Assembly: GCA_036362985.1 (NCBI GenBank)
Contig: JAYGXS010000009.1
Location: 16,250,766-16,314,765 of the forward strand
Length of the DNA stretch: 64,000 bases
Direction of reading: 5' to 3'
From: Ligula intestinalis
Taxonomy: Eukaryota > Platyhelminthes > Cestoda > Diphyllobothriidea > Diphyllobothriidae
Part shown: positions 55,401-60,770 of the stretch, one piece after another
Numbering within the stretch: position 1 is the stretch's first letter
How the letters are laid out: each line of letters starts with the position of its first letter
The notes under the pieces: model-generated
Told to the model about the DNA's origin: nothing
The model's database searches: none
Seen by the model: only the letters and a program-made list of their open reading frames with translations
Translations under genes and position numbers: made by a program

Positions 55401-55814
55401 CCCCGATAACCCAGGGTGCGTAACGTAGATAGGAAACAATCTTCAGCGGCAACCTTCGCGGAAGGTATACAGAAGGAGGGATCTCGCAGTCGAACCATGA
55501 ATTCAAAGATATGCATTACAAGTTGACTGCTGGGACTTTGGAGGGTTCGGCTAGAGACAGCCTCGGGATAGCCAGTGCTTTCAAGATACTGGGGAGAGAG
55601 GGGGGTAAGCAAACTACAAAGTGTATAGACTTACCTCTAAGAGACTAATTATCTTCTCATTTACAGCACTCTTCTGTCTCGGTTTAGTCTTTCGTACGGT
55701 ACCCGGTGCGCTATAGGAATAGTTAGCCTGTGGAAGGAGTTACATATTTGGTGCTGCCGATGGTCTGACATAGGAGCGTCTTTCAGATATCGAGGAGAAG
55801 GCCCGCCTGTTCAT
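31265..55814 (-). CDS. NDC80: Kinetochore protein NDC80 (HEC1) homolog, 12 exons
   Basis: NDC80 is the microtubule-binding subunit of the four-protein Ndc80 complex in the outer kinetochore. Twelve exons join in phase: 55770-55814, 55635-55727, 55291-55588, 55086-55228, 49761-49976, 48672-48781, 46859-47028, 43467-43614, 42073-42247, 34283-34486, 32922-33017 and 31265-31429. The product is 620 residues, against about 640 in animals. Residues 1-35 form a short basic N-tail. The CH domain spans about 36-150 (KIISLLEYLESTGYP, LRTLGYRGTMSKSLI, AMHAWPHVLSALDWL). Coiled coil follows, interrupted by the Ndc80 loop in exon 8. All introns are GT-AG. Only the exon 8/9 junction is uncertain. No stop or frameshift was seen, so the gene looks functional despite large transposon-filled introns. 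Confidence 0.9.
31640..31985 (+). pseudogene. CR1-like ORF2 C-terminal remnant in NDC80 intron 11
   Basis: The frame LDLRRFCFSQRVGRLWNLLP and then VELKQDLMPFY is the usual C-terminal end of CR1/jockey ORF2 proteins (a Phe-Ser-x-Arg-Val ... Trp-Asn-x-Leu-Pro block). No RT is left upstream. It is antisense to NDC80. Confidence 0.65.
31990..32920. other. NDC80 intron 11, rest: unassigned
   Basis: Apart from the LINE remnant at its downstream end, the intron shows no repeat termini or coding remnants that I can name. Confidence 0.5.
32922..33017 (-). CDS. NDC80: NDC80 exon 11
   Basis: Thirty-two codons in phase 0: SGQKYYAQLNKKAEESAAIA and VRDTETFLRDFV, near the tetramerisation end. The acceptor is CACTCGCAG and the donor GTATGT. 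Confidence 0.88.
33495..33605 (-). repeat. Penelope-type terminal fragment with hammerhead-like core, intron 10
   Basis: The minus strand reads GGAATCCGAAACGTCAGGCA and then AATAAAACTCTTGTTCCAG. The same words occur on the plus strand at 38.95 kb and in diverged form at 52.95 kb. GAAACGTC follows a GGATT...AATCC hairpin, as in a hammerhead. The CUGANGA position reads CTATGACTAA and is decayed. Confidence 0.6.
33606..34282. other. NDC80 intron 10, upstream part: unassigned
   Basis: An AT-rich intron segment with no recognised repeat. The open frame that runs into it from exon 10 is a read-through without conservation signals. Confidence 0.5.
34283..34486 (-). CDS. NDC80: NDC80 exon 10
   Basis: Sixty-eight codons in phase 0: KSEMARLKLRREKLNQSLTD through EVLAKDIEEYE, the second coiled-coil half. 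The acceptor is CATAACAG and the donor GTGAGT. Confidence 0.9.
34740..35390 (+). pseudogene. CR1-like RT fragment, part 1 of a split copy (intron 9)
   Basis: The RT blocks KSPGSDRIPAKVLHELAPEP, WKVENIYPIHKGG, NKYRPVSLTCICCEVMER and a degenerate FDSVLHQRLLHKFGESR end near 35385. The catalytic block that should follow appears at 36.68-36.96 kb, after an opposite-strand Penelope-like element. The copy is antisense to NDC80 and has several stops. Confidence 0.8.
35395..36655 (-). mobile_element. Penelope-like element with GIY-YIG domain, decayed (intron 9)
   Basis: The minus strand reads, in order, RT block SPLGPLLADIFMGKLEKLQL and catalytic RYVDDIFTFSATETHVDA (36422-36622). Then comes the linker ENGYPGSIITRNMAVKQIKP (36051-36233), then the nuclease block YSFTCSCGAGYIARMSRRLS and ERIKEH (35608-35922). 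RT followed by a GIY-YIG nuclease is diagnostic of Penelope-like retroelements. The frames are broken between blocks and the 5' half of the RT is missing. It splits a CR1-like copy, so it is the younger insertion. Confidence 0.85.
36660..36960 (+). pseudogene. CR1-like RT fragment, part 2 of a split copy
   Basis: Continuing from 35385, this part reads HLSNGSFSPVNVRWLREIHF, SGMPQGSVLGPLLFVIYVSN and the catalytic-box remnant VLFSDDIKI. It is again interrupted at about 36960 by a repeat that also occurs at 53.7 kb. Confidence 0.8.
36963..37305. repeat. Interspersed repeat C, copy 1 (inside the LINE)
   Basis: It shares with 53718-53960, in order, CACTGTTGTAA, CGATATCGCC or GATATCGCCG, the block AACGCCTTGTGTGAG, GGAAGAACACGACAA and CCAATGAGATT. 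The flanking LINE reading frame stops before it and resumes after it, so it is an insertion of about 350 bp. The type is unknown. Confidence 0.6.
37306..37585 (+). pseudogene. CR1-like RT fragment, part 3 of a split copy
   Basis: The frame segments PQYLPDGRCLTNVTE, KDLGITIVSSPKLSSQCVRV, GVLFAIKRTFLDIDKVLFGK and GTFIRSRLE match the thumb region of the other CR1-like copies. It ends near 37580, where the RTE-like element begins on the other strand. Confidence 0.75.
38268..38714 (-). pseudogene. RTE-like reverse transcriptase, catalytic segment
   Basis: A 148-codon open segment with palm motifs GVRQGCVLSPILFKYVIDWI and YADDIALL. It is followed by KLFSSCIPDQENAPLGINGH, the usual transition to the thumb. 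The Asp pair is intact, but the segment is separated from the N-terminal RT by frameshifts and an insertion. It is a remnant, not a gene. Confidence 0.85.
38925..39020 (+). repeat. Penelope-type terminal fragment inserted in the RTE-like element
   Basis: The plus strand reads CTATGACTAAGGATTCCCAA, then CGGAATCCAAAACGTCAGGC and AATAAAACTCTTGTTCCGG. This is the inverse of the copy at 33.5 kb. It splits the RTE-like RT and is therefore younger than it. The hammerhead GAAAC is mutated to AAAAC here. Confidence 0.65.
40057..40644 (-). pseudogene. RTE-like endonuclease domain
   Basis: A 195-codon open segment. The upstream frame supplies the opening WNVRTF. Then follow SEVRLPDSGARKIKIPG, SGRHGVAIAL, VVSVYAPT and LIGAGDWNGLLGP, typical for apurinic-type nucleases of RTE LINEs. 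A D-W-N replaces the common D-F-N. The C-terminal GSDH motif is in another frame near 39930 (VHGSDHVLVRTRL). Confidence 0.8.
41101..42072. other. NDC80 intron 9, upstream end: mostly unassigned
   Basis: Outside the G-rich motif there is no recognised repeat or coding remnant in this intron part. Short open frames such as 41159-41500 have no known domain. Confidence 0.5.
41738..41759 (+). other. G-quadruplex-prone sequence in NDC80 intron 9
   Basis: Runs of 5, 3, 4 and 4 G are separated by 1, 3 and 1 bases, which fits the canonical four-run pattern with short loops. It lies on the strand opposite to NDC80 transcripts. A biological role is not implied. Confidence 0.6.
42073..42247 (-). CDS. 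NDC80: NDC80 exon 9
   Basis: It encodes LPLLSYLSTFDPVKEVPVMC and a coiled coil through LEAAVDAK. The strongest upstream acceptor (CTCTTCAG at 42268) is in phase 0. The one fitting exon 8's phase 2 end is CACCAAG at 42248. The donor is GTAAGT. Confidence 0.8.
42300..43440. other. NDC80 intron 8: unassigned
   Basis: A 103-codon minus-strand frame (42529-42840) was considered and not accepted as an exon. No LINE or DNA-transposon motif was found. Confidence 0.5.
43467..43614 (-). CDS. NDC80: NDC80 exon 8 (Ndc80 loop)
   Basis: It encodes NGIEAHGAWVDFSGNPASEI followed by SLLYKN, which matches in position the non-helical loop that recruits partner proteins in other species. The acceptor CCCCAAG is at 43615. 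The donor is assigned to CG|GTTAAT at 43466 by phase; an alternative further downstream cannot be excluded. An RTE fragment abuts it within about 30 bp. Confidence 0.75.
43640..43985 (-). pseudogene. RTE-like RT fragment beside NDC80 exon 8
   Basis: Fragments in two frames, AVCFVDFGAAFASAHRESLW and KLITVMKAYYRSTTARVLVH, then GVRRGCFLSPIL, match the palm start of the RTE-like elements. The catalytic YADD region would fall at 43.64 kb, where only VDDIDL-like text is left. It lies 30 bp upstream of the exon 8 acceptor. Confidence 0.75.
44200..45115 (+). mobile_element. Jockey/R1-type LINE ORF2 C-terminal fragment (intron 7)
   Basis: Readable blocks are SRCAKFLKALAGTSWSCSKE, TTFKALAKPHLTYAAPIWSS, QDGALRTITGCYKMSPIDHL and HAEASVLHNKLLGQQ. 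These are typical of the region after the RT in jockey/R1-like elements. Near 44925-44965 a zinc-knuckle-like CPNCGISPHDCRHLFAC follows. At least two frameshifts divide it. It is opposite in orientation to the RTE-like fragments on both sides and to NDC80. Confidence 0.75.
45355..46580 (-). mobile_element. RTE-like LINE 3' fragment (intron 7)
   Basis: The minus strand carries VDLAAAFVFLHRESLW, MIKAYYRCSTTQILVHN, a deletion over the YADD box, and then a 202-codon open C-terminal segment (45567-46175). That segment contains KYLGARLLPNGQSKDDNVSS, YRASIRSVLLYGCECWAVRA and RWFGHVLRRPPHELSYAVLD. The long open C-terminus and close similarity to the 37.6 kb element indicate a related, fairly recent copy. 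The catalytic region is partly deleted, so it is not functional. Confidence 0.85.
46859..47028 (-). CDS. NDC80: NDC80 exon 7
   Basis: It encodes LVQKHRSLVERCQQQQQRKQ and DKFNMLASTLAV, the end of the first coiled-coil half. A CAG/CAA run gives five consecutive Gln. The donor GTCATT is weak, but phase 1 fits exon 8. Confidence 0.85.
47060..48290 (+). mobile_element. Penelope-like element, decayed (intron 6)
   Basis: The plus strand reads SYGLFLAKILMGKLAASQLL, then in another frame DVDDIFAVTFEQTNISDL (the RT catalytic box), then NGYPSRFFAKNVAE-like text near 47495. A GIY-YIG block follows: CTYSFTCSCMTEYNGRMSMR and WCKRIQKRFP. The C-terminal end LLLATAEQAAIRLCKPVLHA and QKNFV is split off by a 193-bp MITE. 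It is more decayed than the minus-strand Penelope-like element at 35.4-36.65 kb and is antisense to NDC80. Confidence 0.8.
47962..48154. mobile_element. 193-bp MITE with 8-bp target duplication
   Basis: Terminal inverted repeats of about 54 bp begin GGCARGAG and share TTGGTAGCA and GAATGTTCTTATT plus ATATTTACATGCCTAC, with about five mismatches. Perfect TAAAATTC duplications flank it (47954-47961 and 48155-48162). It interrupts the conserved C-terminus of the Penelope-like GIY-YIG region, and removing it restores the family's block order. An 8-bp duplication fits hAT, or Merlin, whose ends start with GG. Confidence 0.85.
48291..48671. other. NDC80 intron 6, downstream end: unassigned
   Basis: No recognised repeat or coding remnant between the end of the Penelope-like element and the exon 6 donor. 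Confidence 0.5.
48672..48781 (-). CDS. NDC80: NDC80 exon 6
   Basis: A coiled-coil segment QAAKVASARLAEVTSKKTAV, then QSTVDELEALVASQNS. The acceptor is CTATCCCAG and the donor GTATGC. It ends in phase 2, matching exon 7. Confidence 0.88.
48785..49335. other. NDC80 intron 5, part: unassigned
   Basis: No recognised motif. The remainder of the intron, from about 49340, is C-rich. Confidence 0.5.
49340..49475. repeat. C-rich tract; G-quadruplex-prone on the NDC80 strand
   Basis: C runs at 49342-49356 and 49390-49400 are followed at 49451-49473 by four runs of 3, 6, 3 and 5 C separated by 3, 2 and 1 bases. The complementary strand, which is the NDC80 sense strand, fits the four-run G-quadruplex pattern. 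It lies in intron 5, about 290 bp upstream of the exon 6-facing half and 290 bp downstream of exon 5. Confidence 0.6.
49761..49976 (-). CDS. NDC80: NDC80 exon 5 (first coiled-coil exon)
   Basis: Seventy-two codons, phase 0, GC-rich and Ala/Glu-rich: EFVAAVEAAFGCSAGQIKNM and heptads through LQVALVDAE. It aligns directly after the exon 4 end with no missing residues. The acceptor is TTGCTTTAG and the donor GTTCGT. Confidence 0.9.
50121..51072. repeat. Large inverted repeat (fold-back type), arms about 355 bp
   Basis: The left arm (50121-50480) and right arm (50720-51072) mirror each other. Landmarks are GTACGCGCCAGAATTC, GAAGTTACTTCAGTCATGAC, GTTGTACTGTAAAAAGTA and CTTGTACTCGTTTGGTAGCA, each found inverted on the right with scattered mismatches. 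The spacer is about 240 bp. No transposase frame is present. It lies in NDC80 intron 4. It may be a non-autonomous fold-back transposon. Confidence 0.8.
51073..51985. other. NDC80 intron 4, middle: unassigned
   Basis: No domain or terminal repeat recognised. Open frames of 72-77 codons look random. Confidence 0.45.
51990..52890 (-). mobile_element. RTE-like LINE 3' fragment (intron 4)
   Basis: The minus strand starts in the palm with RRLTDLDYADDIALLASSFG (about 52886), so the catalytic box is intact. It continues through GVSINAGKTKSFSSCIPDRE, a frameshift, and a 168-codon open C-terminal part (52119-52625: GCKCWAVRAEGERRLEVFDH, RWFGHVLRRPPHELSYAALD). The 3' end near 51990 matches the other RTE copies. 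The N-terminal RT and nuclease are absent. It abuts a Penelope-type terminus upstream. Confidence 0.85.
52900..53025 (-). repeat. Penelope-type terminal fragment with hammerhead-like core (intron 4)
   Basis: On the minus strand CTGATGA (52983-52989) is a perfect CUGANGA box. It is followed by GAATCC...GGATATC (stem II with one bulge) and GAAACGTC (52956-52963), with TCTGT/AGGCG as a possible stem I. One extra C lies between the box and stem II. The downstream GGCGAATAAGCATATT replaces GGCAAATAAAACTC of the other copies. Confidence 0.5.
53026..53715. other. NDC80 intron 4: unassigned, with a CAA microsatellite
   Basis: A short (CAA)n run lies at 53165-53180. No coding remnant was recognised. 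The position between a Penelope-type end and repeat C may mean that part of it belongs to one of them. Confidence 0.45.
53718..53960. repeat. Interspersed repeat C, copy 2
   Basis: The second copy of the sequence at 36963-37305, in the same orientation: CACTGTTGTAAATCCGGCC, TGCGATATCGCCATC, TTACGCCTTGTGTGAGC, GGAAGAACACGACAA and ACCAATGAGATTGGGG. The type is unresolved. It could be a SINE or a solo terminal repeat. Confidence 0.6.
53961..55080. other. NDC80 intron 4, upstream end: unassigned
   Basis: No recognised repeat. A second possible donor (GTAAGT near 55060) lies 25 bp inside the intron but would add a stop-containing extension to exon 4. Confidence 0.45.
55086..55228 (-). CDS. NDC80: NDC80 exon 4 (end of CH region)
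   Basis: It starts in phase 1 after a strong polypyrimidine tract ending CAGTAG, a tandem NAGNAG acceptor. Use of the first or second AG changes the protein by one residue. It encodes TLSEPPLPKTVLEFFVNALR and GNIDPDSYIVK. The donor is GTAAGT. Confidence 0.85.
55291..55588 (-). CDS. NDC80: NDC80 exon 3 (CH domain core)
   Basis: The exon encodes YLESTGYPEAVSSRTLQSPS through AWPHVLSALDWLRAES. It matches the NDC80 signature of a Ser-Leu-Gln-x-Pro block, a short-loop Leu-Gly-Tyr block and the Trp-Pro-His segment. The acceptor is CTCTCCCCAG and the donor GTATGT. It ends in phase 1. Confidence 0.92.
55635..55727 (-). CDS. NDC80: NDC80 exon 2
   Basis: Ninety-three bp, phase 0 to 0, encoding the basic tail and the start of the CH domain (KTKPRQKSAVNEKIISLLE). 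The acceptor is TTCCACAG and the donor GTAAGT. The following intron is 46 bp. Confidence 0.85.
55770..55814 (-). CDS. NDC80: NDC80 exon 1 (start codon exon)
   Basis: Fifteen codons, MNRRAFSSISERRSY, Arg/Ser-rich like the Aurora-B-regulated tail of NDC80. The next in-frame sequence hits a TAA, so the donor GTCAGA at 55769 and a 42-bp intron are needed. This start is chosen because it is the only ATG in phase with exon 2 close upstream. Confidence 0.65.
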
Positions 55815-55836
55815 TAGATGTTATAACTGCGCCCTG
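55815..55836 (-). promoter_or_regulatory. NDC80: NDC80 5' leader with possible spliced-leader acceptor
   Basis: On the minus strand CTGTTGTTTTCCAG ends at 55834. It is a good acceptor lying only 19 nt before the proposed ATG. Flatworms trans-splice a spliced leader onto many transcripts, so this could be a trans-splice site. A conventional 5' UTR intron is equally possible. Confidence 0.4.
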
Positions 55837-55895
55837 GAAAACAACAGATAGGCGAGCGTCCTAAAAAAAGATACAAGCACGTTAGATTTCAATTA

Positions 55896-56066
55896 CAATA
55901 GTCGCCGGCTATTAATCCCACGGTTAATAAGCCCAAGTTGGTCTGGGCCCGATGTGGGCTTAATAAACGGCAACTACTCTATTAAGACAACGGTTAATAA
56001 GCCCAGCCGCTTATTAAGCCCAATTTGGTCTGGGCCCGAGGTGGGCTTAATAGCCGGTGACTACTG
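55896..56066. mobile_element. 171-bp TA-flanked MITE, mariner/Tc1-like, upstream of NDC80
   Basis: The terminal inverted repeats read CARTAGTCRCCGGCTATTAA at both ends, and the element is flanked by TA (55894-55895 and 56067-56068). Inside is a tandem duplication: each half contains TTGGTCTGGGCCCGA and GTGGGCTTAATA. It lies 82 bp upstream of the NDC80 start codon, so it may sit in the promoter or 5' UTR. Confidence 0.85.
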
Positions 56067-56370
56067 TATAACCGTTTCAACCCAGAGTATGCTCGTTTAA
56101 GATAAGGTAACAGGCTACTGCGCCTGGCGAGTCAAGTTACCGAAAAAGGTAAGATTCAGGATGCTGTGTATTGTCCTACGTAAAACAACTGAAGCATTTC
56201 ACGCCAAGATCATCTTAAAGCGGTTGCTTGTATGATAAGCAATGTAGACGAGGTGTCCAATACCATTGCAGTTGCGTTCGGTAAAGTTAGCCATTTTTAT
56301 TTCAAAGTTTAACAGATTTACAGGTATGAATGCTGTTTATTCAATGGAATACTCAAATATTCAAGTGATT

Positions 56371-56560
56371 GAACATACTCGATCTGGCCGGCTCTGTTGA
56401 TGTCGTGGGCAGCAACTCTCCATGCACCAGCAGAGAAATATAAAGTCTGACTTTTATTCAACAAGGAAGACCGAAAGCTTAAGAATTGCTCTTATGTCTG
56501 AACAACGAGTTAGGACGGGTTTTTACGCTAGACTTCCAGTTAGGTGGCGATGTCAAATTA
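56371..56560 (-). pseudogene. Very decayed RTE-like 3' end
   Basis: The plus strand words CTCGATCTGGCCGGC, CTCTCCATGCA and GAAGACCGAAAGCTTAAGAA, then TTGCTCTTATGTCTGA, align in order with the 3' ends at 37.65, 45.4 and 52.0 kb (GATCTAGCCGG, TCTCCATGC, CCGAAGATAGAAGGTCCAAG). Divergence is high. Confidence 0.45.
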
Positions 56561-59500
56561 AGAGTGGCAACTGAGAAACACAGCCTGACTTTAGACGGCA
56601 TGAAAGTTTCAGGATGTAATTATATTCAGTACAAGCTTTTATTCTAGGTGAACTCGTTGGATTGTCCTCGGGCAATGACAATCAAAAACCTCCAGATTTC
56701 CCCCGACTTCCACGTACACCCCTCAGTACTGACGACCAGAAAAAAACCGACCAGACGGAAGTCTGTTACAAGCGCATCTCGGGAGCAATTTTGTATCAAG
56801 ACAGTTCTACAGCCTGTAAAATCCCCGGGGAAGCATCGACTCGGGTGGCGAGGTCAGCTTCTCAGTCTGTTTGGCAGCAACTTGAGAGCAGGATATTTGG
56901 TAGTCTATAATTTTATAGTGGCAAACAATAAACACAATGGTACGGTTTTTCCTGGACATATATAGAATCCAAAAATGTTTTGGTGTCTGCAGATAACCTC
57001 GTTGGATTAACAACATTCTGTAAATTACCATCGGATGACTCTAGTAGGACGATATGACTGACACAGTCGAAGTTGTTCAGGCGATGCTGTTGTGTCTTTT
57101 ATTGGGTAACAAGACGGTCATATGATGTTATGTGGACTCGAGAACGAAATAAAAATAAGGAAAAAACAGATGATCGGTTAGTGGTTATCACTGAAAAAGA
57201 GCTCAACGCTTTTGTAGACGACTGATCATTGTTGAGTTGGCGCAGTAGACCTATACTAATTAAAGACAAGTTTGTAGCTTACGAATTGCGACTATGCTTT
57301 AATTTTCCCAGATTCTGGCCATCACATCAACTTACTAACGTCCGGAAAATTGGCTGTCGTGTTAGAGGAGCTTATGGTAACCCGACATGGGCACGAGTGG
57401 TAAGTACTTTAGCGGCCCTCAGTGAATGTTAGGTGCGAAGCAGTTGGGCACTTCGAGTCTGACAAAAAGCGATCACGGAAAAACAGTAACGTTGCCAGAC
57501 GCGGTGGTTCGAATTCGGGCGCATCGACTATCTGACAGAATACCGGAAAGCATGTTAACGGCACTGTGGCATGGCGAACGTTAATCGTTATTAAATATGT
57601 TTTCTAATCACAGCTATGTTGCAGCTGCGCCTGGACAACAGTAGAAAGGCAGGGAGCATACGCGAGCTGACCAAATCATCGCGACGCTGCAAATTGTACA
57701 TTGAAAAATACCTAACTTGCTTCTGCCTTCTCGCTACCGGAGTGAAGGATGGACACGCACTTTCCCCTCAGTTTCGGTTGCATTGGGTTGTCAAAATTTT
57801 GTGAACTCAATCTTGCTCTTAACCTAGTGTGATTGCTAGAAGCCTGCTTGTAGTTAAAATTTTGAAGCGTATTATTACATAAGATTGAAATACTATGATA
57901 AATTTTACGGCATTCGCGTGGGGTCAATGCACTTCACATAAATGGTTCAGAGGTTAAAACTACACTATCAGAATGGGGAAACGATCTGAATTTTCTTGAA
58001 TAAGGTTCTGAAAACATGTCAGTAGTCCTCATCAGTATATATATGACGGTCGCCAACCGCCTGATCTACTACCATGGCTTTCAGAATACTAATATCCTAC
58101 AAGAAAAATCTCATTTCATCGACTCATGCAACGCCCCTGGCAGACAACGGAGCATAATATGCATGCCCTTCGTGGGAACTAGTACATTGCCAGACGGTCT
58201 ACATACGACTGAAGGGTACTTAACTGTCACCACTGTTCGTTCACTCTACGTGCTTAGTTATTCTAGTAGACGTCTGTTATGACTGACTCAAATTTGAGTT
58301 AACTCGAGCTTGTCCTTTTTCCCAAATTTGTGGAATGACACGTTACACATCAAAAAGCAGTTACAAAACAGGCATATTGTCACCAAGAAAACAACCCAGA
58401 TATTGAGGTATTTCAGGATTTCCAAATTAATTACGTACAACCCGTCCAAAACCACACGAAGACCACTAGCAGCGCATACCAAAGCAGATCATCCAAATTA
58501 AATTGGGCAGAATAAATTTGGGTTAGGGTTAGTTAGCAGAGTTAAACAATAGACTCAACATCCTGCATTCAAGCCCACGCTTTTATAATAAACTAAGTTT
58601 CGGGAACTGCATATATGTTTATTTTGAAAAAAAGAGGATTATGAATACTCTCTCATTTTAAAAGCCTTCGTAAATTTATAAAAACCGAACGAGAAGGCTT
58701 TTGTTAACGACCTATTTGAACACTTAACAAATGGATCATATTTGCATCGTCAGGGCAAGCTCTAAACCAACGCTGACCATTCTGTCAGAAAAATATGCAT
58801 AATGGATATGAAATAATGGGGTTATTCTCATCATTTGACTGTCAATTTTCTTCTCGAGTACGTCAAAATATTGTGAAGTTACAAGGTCCTCAGAGTGAAT
58901 GGCTCGTGTGTTTACCACCCTTTGTATGACGAACGGGATTTGCGGGCTACGCGTGCAGCTTATGTGGATGGCCCTGTTCATTGGTTTGTGGCATAATCTC
59001 AAAAAATGCTCATAATTAAAGTGGTCATCGCGGCCACTGACGGTGTGTACTGTTAGAAACAGGCCCACTTGTATTTTCATTCTTCATAAAGCGAAAAATG
59101 CGGAATAAAAACCATTCCCTCTACCAACAAGAACTTATTACTGAAGCTACAATCATTGTTCGCCATTAATAACCTCTATACTTAACGATAACTTAAGTGC
59201 ATGTTATTGAAAGAAGAGGCTTAGCGTGGGACTTTGAATACACTATTTTCAATATAAACTTGAGTATGGTGCACAAAGTAAGCAAGAGTACAAAGAAGAC
59301 CGTTAAATATAAAACATAGAGTATTGGCCCCCACGTATTTAGTTTAATTCCTCATCACTCCGATGTTATTTGGAAAATAAATATTTCAAAGTCCCTTGAA
59401 GCGCCTTCTGGCGGCGATGACGGCAAAATACCTGCTGGCAAGGCAATCTATGATTAAACCACTATCACAGACCAGGAAACCCTTTGCATGGCTAGCCAGG

Positions 59501-59760
59501 ACTTGTAAGCGCAATTTTAGAATGGGAATTTTTTAGCATTTTAAACTCCCAGAGGGCACCAAAACACAGCCCCCCCTACTTCAGACTTTTGACGTCATTT
59601 AAGGCGCTGTGTACTGAGCTGAAAGCTATTTACGCGGCAATGTTGACTAACAAAACTCCAGCGTCCCGGACAAACCGTCGACTGCACCAAACAATGTGTT
59701 GAACCTTAACAGCAGATAAGAGCTGAATTTATCGCGACTTTCATACACAATCCAAAATTT
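56561..59760. other. Unassigned sequence upstream of NDC80
   Basis: Open frames of 60-114 codons occur on both strands, the longest at 58736-59080 (minus), without a domain I can name. Two telomere-like TTAGGG units near 58510-58530 are too few to mean anything. A B-box-like GGTTCGAATTCGGGCG lies near 57508. Confidence 0.5.
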
Positions 59761-59766
59761 ATGTAC

Positions 59767-59907
59767 CTGAAGTCGTCGCAGATGAACACCCAACCAACCG
59801 GGGAATCCACCAATGGTACAAAATCCAACACTCAACTGCAATAAGGCTACAGGTTCCATTTCCATTTCTTTATGCACCAAGTCACCCTTTCTGTCGTTTT
59901 TCTCCAT
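59767..59907 (-). CDS. Candidate orphan exon, function unknown
   Basis: A 141-bp minus-strand block with an acceptor (CATAACAG at 59908) and a donor (CAG|GTACAT at 59766). It reads MEKNDRKGDLVHKEMEMEPV and then a hydrophobic LLQLSVGFCTIGGFPGWLGV. The clean splice sites and open frame make it worth listing, but I do not recognise the family and no second exon was found. Confidence 0.25.
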
Positions 59908-59909
59908 CT

Positions 59910-60425
59910 GTTATGGGAAATACTGCTGGAGAGCGATATCTTATCGCATCATGGAAGTAACACTAGTGTTCGACGTAGGAAAGTTGAGTTGATACATGTG
60001 ACCGCAAAACCTCAGGACACACCACTTGTCATAGACGCGATTGTCACCTGCATTGAAATCCAGACCGCGGTTCAGCTCTCATCAACGTCAACTAATGATA
60101 TACTGGTTAATAGACATATAAACAGCGTCTAGACCAATTGGCTCAAATAGATGTTAGTACAATTAAGTGAAATTTTCGCATATGATGGGTATTCTTGGGG
60201 CCCAGACATTTTTATGGTAAACGAGAGATGGGCATCAGCCTATGTAGCTGAATCTGAACTCTTAGTTCTAGGCTATGCATGCATTCGAAATGATCAAAAC
60301 AATGGCCGTGGCGGATGAAGCTGCGTCTATATTAAGCAGCCACTTACATTCCTCCTGTTGGACTTCCCACAATTTACGGTGGTGTAGGAGAGCTGCTGGC
60401 TACGAGTTGTTCTAAAGAATAAATA
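59910..60425. other. Unassigned sequence
   Basis: No recognised feature between the candidate exon and the 5' edge of the last LINE. Confidence 0.5.
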
Positions 60426-60429
60426 ATCC

Positions 60430-60770
60430 TTACTCGTAGGCTGTGTTTAGCATCCACCTAATGCCAATGTGGACTACAATCTTTGTCTCTCGCAGGCATT
60501 TCATGACGCAGCTGACTTTAATCTTAAGTATAGCTTGATTGCAGGCAACTTTAATCTTCCTGACGTGCAGTGGTTTCCACCCTCCGGTCCTTCAAACTTT
60601 AAGAATTTACTTTAGGCTTTAGTTATCGGCATAAGGGATCAGGAAGTCGATTTTTCCACTCGAGGAACAAACATACTGGACGTATTTTTTTGTACGGGGT
60701 GCGAACCATTTTCAGTGTCACTCGTAGATGCACTTGGGAGTTCAGACCATCTCACAGTTTTTACCATTAC
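60430..60770 (+). pseudogene. LINE endonuclease part, split by a transposon (element D, left)
   Basis: The frame reads NANVDYNLCLSQAFHDAADF, LIAGNFNLPDVQWFPPSGPS and VDFSTRGTNILDVFF, then GSSDHLTVFTI, the second half of an apurinic-type nuclease. GNFN replaces the usual GDFN, so a catalytic Asp is lost. A TAG interrupts it at about 60614. It continues after the transposon at 62270. The 5' half of the nuclease is absent. Confidence 0.75.

Noticed and set aside
58505..58535. Telomere-like TTAGGG repeats
   Set aside because: Only two units occur, which is expected by chance and is not an interstitial telomere.
58736..59080. A 114-codon minus-strand open frame upstream of NDC80
   Set aside because: It is the longest frame in this stretch, but with no recognisable domain, no convincing splice sites and no transposon context. 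It is probably chance.
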